From NCBI GenBank assembly GCA_040394195.1, contig JBEBSR010000059.1, positions 1 through 14,826 on the forward strand: 14,826 bases of DNA. The letters run 5' to 3'. Below the pieces are notes generated by a model. The model did no database searches, had not been told where the DNA came from, and was given only the letters and a program-made list of their open reading frames with translations. Both the position numbers and the translations under genes were made by a program. Source of the stretch: Wohlfahrtiimonas larvae_A (lineage in GTDB: Bacteria > Pseudomonadota > Gammaproteobacteria > Cardiobacteriales > Wohlfahrtiimonadaceae). Of the stretch, positions 1-6,122 are shown piece by piece. The stretch's first letter is position 1. Every line of letters begins with the position of its first letter.

Positions 1-1799
1 AGATATTAGCCCATTTACCATCTAATTTGAAAGTTGCAATTTTAGGTGTTAAAGAAGAGCAAGCAAATTATTTTAATTCACCATTAATTCAATGCCAACT
101 AGATATACCTGGTTGGGTGGATAACACTGTCAAAGCCCATTATTTGTCTAGATCTAAAGTCTGTATTATGTTATCGAGATTTGAGAGTTATAGCATGGTT
201 ACAGCAGAAGCTATAGCTTCTGGTTGTAATGTATTGGCATGGAATATTGGCGGAACACCTGAGGCATTTCCAGCCCCATTTGTAAAGTACATTACACCCT
301 TTGATGTCAGAATGATGTCCGCAAGTATTATAGCGTCATTAGATGATCAATTCATAAATAGTAATGAAATATCTGATTTTATAGATTTGAATAATGAAAA
401 TTATGTTTCAGGAATAAGGTCAATTATTAATGACAATAAAAAATTATTTAGCATTAAAAACATTAAGGTAGAAAGAAGTGATACATATTATGCTGATTCT
501 TATTATGTCACGGAAGTAACAAATAATATTTTTGATAAATTTAATCAGTTAGATTTAAGGCTTCTAGGAATTTGTATGAATAGTGAGTCTGTTGAAAATA
601 TGTGGGGGTGCTTTTTAAATAATATTTTTAAAAATCATAAGTTTTATTCACGACATCCTTTAGGCACGCGAAGAAAAGAAGGTTTCTCTAAAATATTTGA
701 TATAGATAGCAATAATTATGAAGTTGTAGATTGGCATAAGAATGTAAATGATATTATTAAAAATGTTAAAGATAAAAATAATGATGTGTTAATGATTTTT
801 AATGGTAATACTAAATTTTATAGACAGTTAATCTCTAGGTTATATGATCATACATATTTAGTCCCTGTTTATTCAGAGTTAGGCTGGTTCCCTCAATCGG
901 ATCATATATATTTTGATATAAAAGGTGCTAATAGCCAAAGTTTACTTGCGGAACAAAATTTAGAATCACTAGTAGGTAAGATTAGTTTTGGAGAAAATGT
1001 TTCAAAAACAATTGTTAATAAATCAGTTTTATTAGCATTACAATTACCAGGCGATACAACTTTATATCCAGAATCATACCCTGCTCAACTATCTAACCAA
1101 GATTTAATTAAGTATGTTAGAAAATCAATACCTGATGACTATTTACTTGTTGTTAGACAGCATCCAAGTGATAAAACAGAATATGAGATTCATAATTTAA
1201 TTAATACAGAAATGGATATTACAGCAAATTTTTCTGATTCAATATCAAAAGTATGTGGCTTGGTTGCAGTAAATTCTACAGTTGTCTTAGAAGCAATGAA
1301 ATATGATATAAATATTTATACATTAGGGTATGGAGTTTTTTCTGGAAAAGATTTAACAATTGATTGTTCACGTGGGAATTTAGCAAAAAACTGGCGAGAG
1401 GTGATAGAATATTTTCCAAAGAAAAGGCAATTATTTTTAGATTATTTGATAAAAAGGCAGTTAAATGTAGTTGCATATAATGAAGATTTTAATTCTAAGA
1501 GATTTGCAGAAGCCGTATATCCTATTTTCCTATCAGATTTAATTAGAGAATCTAATATTGGTCTATCTATTAAATCAGGACGACCAAAATGGTATGTAAA
1601 GAAAGAGAAGAAAGTTAATTTAGGTAATAATACATACTACAATAATAAGCTAAAGGAGCTAGAAAGTTCTATTGTAGAATTACAAATTAGAATGAATAAT
1701 TTTGAAAAAAACCGTTTTATGAATAAATTAAAACGGAAAACGAAAAAATTTTTTAAGAATCCAGTTCTATTTTTTAAAGATATGAGAAAGCGTAGATGA
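1..1799 (+). CDS. GT4 glycosyltransferase fused to a capsule-synthesis domain, 5' partial
   Basis: This is the 3' part of a capsule glycosyltransferase gene. The frame is open from base 3 with no stop before the window edge, so the TTG at 27 is not a credible start and about 598 residues are visible. The first ~110 residues are the C-terminal half of a GT-B, GT4-type transferase. An E-x7-E motif (FESYSMVTAE, about nt 177-211) is followed by a G-C-N-V-L segment and GGTPE. After a linker, a second domain (about nt 560-1520) has features of the KpsS/KpsC-type capsule synthesis family: ELGWFP, LVVRQHPSD near nt 1150, and VNSTVVLEAM followed by TLGYG near nt 1270-1335. The C-terminus is a short predicted coiled coil and a basic, aromatic tail (KKFFKNPVLFFKD) that may hold the protein at the membrane. 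It probably adds sugars or a Kdo-type linker to capsule in the cytoplasm. Donor and linkage cannot be read. It overlaps the next gene by 4 nt. Confidence 0.75.
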   Translation, partial: ILAHLPSNLKVAILGVKEEQANYFNSPLIQCQLDIPGWVDNTVKAHYLSRSKVCIMLSRFESYSMVTAEAIASGCNVLAWNIGGTPEAFPAPFVKYITPFDVRMMSASIIASLDDQFINSNEISDFIDLNNENYVSGIRSIINDNKKLFSIKNIKVERSDTYYADSYYVTEVTNNIFDKFNQLDLRLLGICMNSESVENMWGCFLNNIFKNHKFYSRHPLGTRRKEGFSKIFDIDSNNYEVVDWHKNVNDIIKNVKDKNNDVLMIFNGNTKFYRQLISRLYDHTYLVPVYSELGWFPQSDHIYFDIKGANSQSLLAEQNLESLVGKISFGENVSKTIVNKSVLLALQLPGDTTLYPESYPAQLSNQDLIKYVRKSIPDDYLLVVRQHPSDKTEYEIHNLINTEMDITANFSDSISKVCGLVAVNSTVVLEAMKYDINIYTLGYGVFSGKDLTIDCSRGNLAKNWREVIEYFPKKRQLFLDYLIKRQLNVVAYNEDFNSKRFAEAVYPIFLSDLIRESNIGLSIKSGRPKWYVKKEKKVNLGNNTYYNNKLKELESSIVELQIRMNNFEKNRFMNKLKRKTKKFFKNPVLFFKDMRKRR

Positions 1800-2467
1800 T
1801 GAACTATGAAGAATTAGTAGAAAAATATGAAAAAGACGAGAATGGTAGAAAATATGTATATATCAATAATAACCACCCTAAAATATTAGTATCTTTATCT
1901 GCATTTAATAATGGTGATAAGTATCAATCCTTGGTTTCTTTATTTCGATCTACGCTAGATGCGGATTATTTGTTTCTTACAGATCCTTTGAATAGTTACT
2001 ATTTAGAAAATGATTTAGGTTCTAATTTTTTAATATTTTTGGAAAAAATTCTAGCATCATACAGAAGGGAAAATATTATTTTCTTTGGTTCATCAATGGC
2101 AGGATATGCTGCAATAAGATTTGCAATTACTTTTGGAGCTAAGGCATTGGTTTGTAATCCACAAGTTAACTTTGATATAACTATGGAATATGCTTGGCCA
2201 GCATTAGTTAATGGCATTTCTAAAATAGATCAGACAGAAAATATAGATAATATACTACCTAGTTTAACTTCATATATATATTATGCTTTTGGAAATAATA
2301 TATTAGATATTAAAAATCAAGAAAATATGAGTAATTATGCTAGTGTAAATCAGAAAATTCATGTTGATTTTATTCAATATGATACTGATGAGCATACATT
2401 TTTATTTACATCTTTTACTGAATTTATTGGGTATGTGAGAGCTGTTTTCAATACAACATTAGCATAA
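1796..2467 (+). CDS. Capsule-locus alpha/beta-hydrolase-like protein
   Basis: This 223-residue protein starts in an ATGATG. The first ATG overlaps the upstream stop as ATGA, and a purine-rich GAGAAAG lies 6 nt before it, so translational coupling is likely. A beta-strand-like run (ENIIFFG) leads into G98-S-S-M-A-G103, which resembles the nucleophile elbow of serine hydrolases with Ser100 as the candidate nucleophile. The usual last Gly of GxSxG is Ala102 here. Near the C-terminus, D-T-D-E-H200 could supply the catalytic His and an acid. No signal peptide or membrane segment is visible, so it should act in the cytoplasm. Lying between two capsule transferase genes, it could be an acetyl/acyl transferase or esterase acting on capsule intermediates. 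That role is inferred from position only, and I do not recognise a named family. Confidence 0.6.
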   Translation: MMNYEELVEKYEKDENGRKYVYINNNHPKILVSLSAFNNGDKYQSLVSLFRSTLDADYLFLTDPLNSYYLENDLGSNFLIFLEKILASYRRENIIFFGSSMAGYAAIRFAITFGAKALVCNPQVNFDITMEYAWPALVNGISKIDQTENIDNILPSLTSYIYYAFGNNILDIKNQENMSNYASVNQKIHVDFIQYDTDEHTFLFTSFTEFIGYVRAVFNTTLA

Positions 2468-4500
2468 TGAGATGTACAGTGAAGTATATTTCGTTTTCTT
2501 TAGGGTTAAAAAAATTCTCTAACCTCAAGCAGTTTCTATCTGAAAATGATCAAGAAATTGTGATAGGTTGGGGGAATAAGCCTAATACAAAAAAAGCACG
2601 CGATTATGCAGCTCAGTATAATCTTCCTTATTGGGCTTTAGAAGATGGCTTCCTTCGCTCTGTTGGTTTAGGGATTGATGGCCATCCACCATTATCATTA
2701 GTGGTGGATGATTTGGGTATTTACTATGATTACAGTAAACCTGCAAGGTTAGAAGCTTTAATCATGGATGCTGAATCTATTCCGTCATTATTAACTGATG
2801 CAAGCAGGGCGATTGAGCTCATTACTGAGCATCATTTATCTAAATACAATCATATTTCTACTACTTGGCCAGCGCATTTAGTGGTGGATGAAACTCGTCA
2901 AAATGTATTGATCATTGATCAAACAGCGGGTGATATGGCGCTGAAATATGGTGGTGTTACAGCTGATACATTTGTTGAAATGGTAAAAGCTGCTAAGGCT
3001 GAAAATCCTGATGCAACCTTATGGATCAAGATTCACCCAGATGTTTTAACAGGGAAGAAGCAAGGGCATTTAACTGAATATCTATCCGATGAAAATGTGC
3101 GAGTATTATCTGAAAACATCAACCCGATCACATTATTAAGGAAGATGGATAAGGTTTACACAGCAACTTCTCAAATGGGCTTTGAAGCCTGCATGATGAA
3201 AAAGGACGTTGTGGTATTTGGTGTACCTTGGTACGCAGGTTGGGGCATTACAGATGATCGTCATCCTGATGTCGCAAAATTAAAAGCTGATCATCGGAGA
3301 AGAGAGGCTTCGTTAGAAGAAGTTTTTGCAGCAAGTTATTTGCAATATTGCCGTTACTTGAATCCTTACACGAATGAGCGTGGTGATATTTTTGATGTCA
3401 TCCATTATTTGGTGGATATGCAAAGGCGTACAGAATTATTATATGGGGAAATCTGGTGCATTGGTTTATCGTGGTGGAAGCGAAAAATCATGTCGCCATT
3501 TTTAACCACGCATAATAATGAAGTTCGATTTTTTAAGTCATTAACTCAAGTTAAAAAACTATATTCAGGGCAGCCTATTAAAGTGATGATGTGGGGGCAA
3601 AAGTATCCAGAGATTCCACAGTGGGCAAAAGAAAAAGGCTTGCCAATATTGCGTGTAGAGGATGGCTTTATTCGCTCTGTAGGCTTGGGTTCTAATTTGG
3701 TTGCGCCATTGTCTTTAGTGATTGATGATTTAGGAATCTATTTTGATGCACAATCACCATCTCGTTTAGAAAATATCTTACAAACTCACGAATTTAATCA
3801 GCATGAAATTGATCAAGCAAATACATTAATTAAAGCCTTAATTGAAAAAAATATTGGCAAATATAATGTAGGTAATGGTGGTTTGGATTTACCAAGCCCA
3901 AGGCCACAACAACTTATTTTAATCCCAGGGCAAGTGGAAGATGATGCATCCATTCGCTATGGCTCAGAGAATTTAAAAAGTAATTTAGATTTAATCAAGG
4001 CAGTTCGTAGAGCAAATCCTGAAGCTTATTTAATTTATAAGCCACATCCTGATGTTGTGAGTGGTAATCGCATTGGTAAAACGAAAGATGAAGATGCACT
4101 GCAATATGTGGATCAAATTATTGCACAAGCCAATATTTTGGATTGCATCGAGCAAGTGGATGAAGTCCATACGATGACGTCATTGTCAGGCTTTGAAGCG
4201 CTGTTGCGTGGTAAAAAAGTCACGTGTTATGGTTTGCCATTTTATGCAGGTTGGGGATTAACGGCTGATAAAGTGCACACTGAACGAAGAAATAGAGCTT
4301 TATCATTGCAAGAATTAGTTGCAGGGGCGATGTTATTGTATCCAACTTATATTGACCCAAAATCAAAACAAGTCATTGATGCAATGCAAGCATTGAAGAT
4401 TTTGGATGAGCAGAGAAAAGTGAAGCAGCAATCCATCAGTAGTAATTGGTTTAATCGTAAAGGTAATCAGTTAAAAGCATTGTGGCAGGCATTAAAATAG
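2467..4500 (+). CDS. kpsC: Capsule polysaccharide beta-Kdo transferase KpsC
   Basis: KpsC is the cytoplasmic transferase that extends the poly-beta-Kdo linker on lyso-phosphatidylglycerol, to which group 2 capsule chains are attached for ABC export. This 677-residue protein has the full tandem organisation of the family. The N-terminal half carries E59-D-G-F-L-R-S-V-G-L-G, then PLSLVVDDLGIYYD, a KIH190-PD motif, and GFEACMMKKDVVVFG followed by WYAGWG. The C-terminal half repeats this as E398-D-G-F-I-R-S-V-G-L-G, PLSLVIDDLGIYFD, KPH527-PD, and GFEALLRGKKVTCYG with FYAGWG. In characterised KpsC the two halves make alternating Kdo linkages; I infer the same here. The ATG overlaps the upstream TAA by one base (TAATG), so it should be coupled to the hydrolase gene. 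It appears to be the last gene of the operon, and its stop codon lies inside the terminator palindrome. Confidence 0.93.
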   Translation: MRCTVKYISFSLGLKKFSNLKQFLSENDQEIVIGWGNKPNTKKARDYAAQYNLPYWALEDGFLRSVGLGIDGHPPLSLVVDDLGIYYDYSKPARLEALIMDAESIPSLLTDASRAIELITEHHLSKYNHISTTWPAHLVVDETRQNVLIIDQTAGDMALKYGGVTADTFVEMVKAAKAENPDATLWIKIHPDVLTGKKQGHLTEYLSDENVRVLSENINPITLLRKMDKVYTATSQMGFEACMMKKDVVVFGVPWYAGWGITDDRHPDVAKLKADHRRREASLEEVFAASYLQYCRYLNPYTNERGDIFDVIHYLVDMQRRTELLYGEIWCIGLSWWKRKIMSPFLTTHNNEVRFFKSLTQVKKLYSGQPIKVMMWGQKYPEIPQWAKEKGLPILRVEDGFIRSVGLGSNLVAPLSLVIDDLGIYFDAQSPSRLENILQTHEFNQHEIDQANTLIKALIEKNIGKYNVGNGGLDLPSPRPQQLILIPGQVEDDASIRYGSENLKSNLDLIKAVRRANPEAYLIYKPHPDVVSGNRIGKTKDEDALQYVDQIIAQANILDCIEQVDEVHTMTSLSGFEALLRGKKVTCYGLPFYAGWGLTADKVHTERRNRALSLQELVAGAMLLYPTYIDPKSKQVIDAMQALKILDEQRKVKQQSISSNWFNRKGNQLKALWQALK

Positions 4501-4526
4501 CCTTATAAATATTTATAAGGCTATTT
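4495..4526. terminator. Shared palindromic terminator for kpsC and allD
   Basis: A perfect 32-nt inverted repeat has arms AAATAGCCTTATAAAT and ATTTATAAGGCTATTT, with the kpsC TAG inside the left arm. It sits between two convergent genes, so it probably stops transcription from both sides. On the minus strand the hairpin runs into CTATTTTAA. On the plus strand only a short ATTT follows, so termination there may be weaker. Confidence 0.75.
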
Positions 4527-4554
4527 GAAGATATTAGTTTAGATAGATTAATTA

Positions 4555-5628
4555 TTAATCTTTTTTCGCAAATGCATCCATGCCATCGTAGCGATCAAAA
4601 TGAATATCATCGCTTACTAAGTAATCATAAATTTCTTCAACAATTGGAATACCAGCTGCTTGGTATTTTTCAAATGTTGCATCACTTCTTTCGCCAGGAT
4701 ATTGAACTTTACTGAAGCCTTCAGCAGGTTTCATACCATGGATTTCGCCTACCATTTTTTCAATTGTGCCGTAGAAAGATTCCAAGCCAGCGAAAAATTC
4801 AGGATTCAATACAATGTGGATTTGACCTAGTTCTCGGCCAGTAGATAGATCAGCGTACATAGAAGAAACTGAACCGCCAGAAGGTTGACCTAGTAATGCA
4901 CCGCATAAAATATCAACCATCATCATTAAGCCTGAACCTTTCGCACCTGCGATTGGCACTAAGCCTGCAACTGCGTTAGGATCTGTTGTTGGGTTGCCGT
5001 TAGAATCTACAGCCCAATCTGCTGGGATTGCTTTACCTTTAGCACGTGAATCTAAGATTTTACCCCAAGCGCCAACTGTTGTTGCCATATCAAAAATGAT
5101 TGGCGCGCCATCTTTACGCGGTGCACCGAATGCAATTGGGTTTGTACCAAAGTAAGGCTCTGCACCGCCATATAACACAACCATAGGATCTGATTGGCAC
5201 ATAGAGATCATGATTAAGCCTTGCTCTGTTGCTTGGCGAACAAAGTATGACAATGTGCCGCAATGTCCTAAACGTTTCATGCCAACAACGCCAACGCCAG
5301 TTGTTTTAGCAAGTTCGATTGCTTTTTCTGTACCTAATTGTGCGATGTAATGACCAACTGCGTTATCACCATCCAAAATGCCAATGCTTGCAGATTTTTG
5401 ATCAAACGTAATGTTTGGATTAGGGTTGCTACCGCCTTTATTGATGCGCTCTGAATAATATTCTACACGCACAGCACCATGAGAATGAACGCCACGAGAA
5501 TCAGCATAAGCTAAGTGATCTGCAACTGCTTCAGCATGAACTTCAGGTAAGCCTGCTTTCATGAATTTATTTTTCATGAGAGATTTTAATTCTTCAAATG
5601 TTACGAGTTTCATTTTTTCTTCAGACAT
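4555..5628 (-). CDS. allD: Ureidoglycolate dehydrogenase-like NAD-dependent 2-hydroxyacid dehydrogenase
   Basis: The 357-residue product belongs to the malate/L-lactate (Ldh2) dehydrogenase family, and the pattern is closest to AllD, which oxidises (S)-ureidoglycolate to oxalurate with NAD+. Visible family segments are DSRGVHSHGAVRVEYY (residues 43-58), RLGHCGTLSYF with the likely catalytic His122, ISMCQSDPMVV, GGAEPYFGTNPIAFGAP, FDMATTVGAWGK, and a late KGSGLMMMVDILCG. Length is close to E. coli AllD (about 349). The ATG is well supported: AAAGGAAGA lies about 5 nt upstream on the minus strand. It is monocistronic, convergent with kpsC and divergent from leuA, and no other allantoin gene is in the window. 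It could therefore act on a different 2-hydroxyacid; related sulfolactate or malate dehydrogenases share this fold. Confidence 0.82.
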   Translation of the reverse strand: MSEEKMKLVTFEELKSLMKNKFMKAGLPEVHAEAVADHLAYADSRGVHSHGAVRVEYYSERINKGGSNPNPNITFDQKSASIGILDGDNAVGHYIAQLGTEKAIELAKTTGVGVVGMKRLGHCGTLSYFVRQATEQGLIMISMCQSDPMVVLYGGAEPYFGTNPIAFGAPRKDGAPIIFDMATTVGAWGKILDSRAKGKAIPADWAVDSNGNPTTDPNAVAGLVPIAGAKGSGLMMMVDILCGALLGQPSGGSVSSMYADLSTGRELGQIHIVLNPEFFAGLESFYGTIEKMVGEIHGMKPAEGFSKVQYPGERSDATFEKYQAAGIPIVEEIYDYLVSDDIHFDRYDGMDAFAKKD

Positions 5629-5668
5629 AATTTCTTCCTTTGAAAGATTGCTGTTAAAAATTCAATTC

Positions 5669-5674
5669 AGTATA
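5669..5674 (-). promoter_or_regulatory. Possible -10 of the allD promoter
   Basis: On the minus strand, TATACT lies about 41 nt upstream of the allD ATG. A second TATACT lies at 5709-5714. Neither has a convincing -35 at 16-18 nt, so both are weak candidates and a regulator may be required. Confidence 0.3.
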
Positions 5675-5747
5675 ACGATAAATCTGGGGATTAGGATAGG
5701 CGATTGCGAGTATAGAATCATGTTGCATGAAAAATTGATCGAATATG

Positions 5748-5765
5748 TATCTTTTATAAAAGATA
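5748..5765. repeat. 18-nt perfect palindrome, possible operator
   Basis: TATCTTTTATAAAAGATA reads identically on both strands. It lies 19 nt upstream of the leu -35 box and between the divergent allD and leuA control regions, followed by an AT-rich stretch (ATAAATATATTTTTT). It could be an operator for one or both genes. A terminator role on the plus strand is unlikely because no upstream plus-strand gene reads into it. Confidence 0.4.
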
Positions 5766-5784
5766 ATAAATATATTTTTTCTGC

Positions 5785-5813
5785 TTGACGAATGCTTCAA
5801 ATCTATTTATGTT
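5785..5813 (+). promoter_or_regulatory. leu promoter (TTGACG-N17-TATGTT)
   Basis: TTGACG at 5785-5790 and TATGTT at 5808-5813 are separated by 17 nt, and an AT-rich tract lies upstream. Transcription should start near base 5820-5821, which is the A of the leader-peptide ATG. Confidence 0.65.
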
Positions 5814-5820
5814 AATTGAC

Positions 5821-5871
5821 ATGAAAACTAATGTAATCAACAAATCACTACTACGACTTATTCTGCTGTAA
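5821..5871 (+). CDS. leuL: leu operon leader peptide
   Basis: This 16-codon ORF encodes MKTNVINKSLLRLILL and ends in TAA. Five of the last seven codons are Leu (CTA, CTA, CTT, CTG, CTG), with Ile and Arg between. CTN codons are uncommon in this window, where Leu is mostly TTA or TTG, so slow decoding under leucine shortage is plausible. It lies directly upstream of leuA behind a good promoter and overlaps the first attenuator hairpin. Leu-codon clusters of this kind are the hallmark of leu leader peptides. There is no Shine-Dalgarno sequence, and the ATG coincides with the predicted transcript start, so translation may be leaderless. The peptide itself probably has no function beyond ribosome stalling. 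Confidence 0.7.
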   Translation: MKTNVINKSLLRLILL

Positions 5872-5911
5872 TCGCAAAGATTGCAGCCTTCGCTGTGTCT
5901 ATGGGCATAGC
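5865..5911 (+). promoter_or_regulatory. Candidate leucine transcription attenuator
   Basis: Four segments can form three mutually exclusive hairpins. In 1:2, GCTGTAATC (5865-5873) pairs with GATTGCAGC (5879-5887), 9 bp with one G-U and loop GCAAA, covering the last Leu codon and stop of leuL. In 2:3, TGCAGC (5882-5887) pairs with GCTGTG (5892-5897). In 3:4, GCTGTG pairs with CATAGC (5906-5911), followed by AAATATTTT. This is the pause/antiterminator/terminator order of ribosome-mediated attenuators. The 3:4 stem is only 6 bp and its T-tract is poor, so how strongly it terminates is uncertain. A T7 run lies 30 nt further on (5941-5947) without a clear stem. Confidence 0.55.
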
Positions 5912-5947
5912 AAATATTTTGAATAAGAAACGAGAAGAGATTTTTTT

Positions 5948-6061
5948 ATGTTGATCGCACAAGAGTACCAAAATTCCACAAATTCTAAGTTAAATCGTGA
6001 TCATCGACGTTGGTTCGTATGGCGTTATGCTTTGTTGCTGCGATTATCATTGCCCAAATAA
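5948..6061 (+). CDS. Second Leu-rich small ORF in the leuA leader
   Basis: A 37-codon ORF starts at an ATG preceded by GAGAAGAGA 8 nt upstream, a reasonable ribosome binding site. Its C-terminal end is ALLLRLSLPK, with five Leu codons in seven positions (TTG, TTG, CTG, TTA, TTG), and it stops 61 nt before leuA. The Leu-cluster motif resembles that of the upstream 16-codon leader (LLRLILL). It could be a second sensor ORF, a coupling ORF that keeps Rho off the transcript, or chance. No intrinsic terminator is visible between it and leuA. The N-terminal part has no recognisable domain. Confidence 0.4.
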   Translation: MLIAQEYQNSTNSKLNRDHRRWFVWRYALLLRLSLPK

Positions 6062-6122
6062 CTTTACATAAACAAAAATTGAAACATTAAAAAATTAATG
6101 AGCAGGAATAGAGGAAAACATC

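Noticed and set aside
5561..5788. 75-codon plus-strand ORF over the allD start and the intergenic region
   Set aside because: It begins antisense inside allD, runs into AT-rich control DNA and has no recognisable domain or ribosome site.
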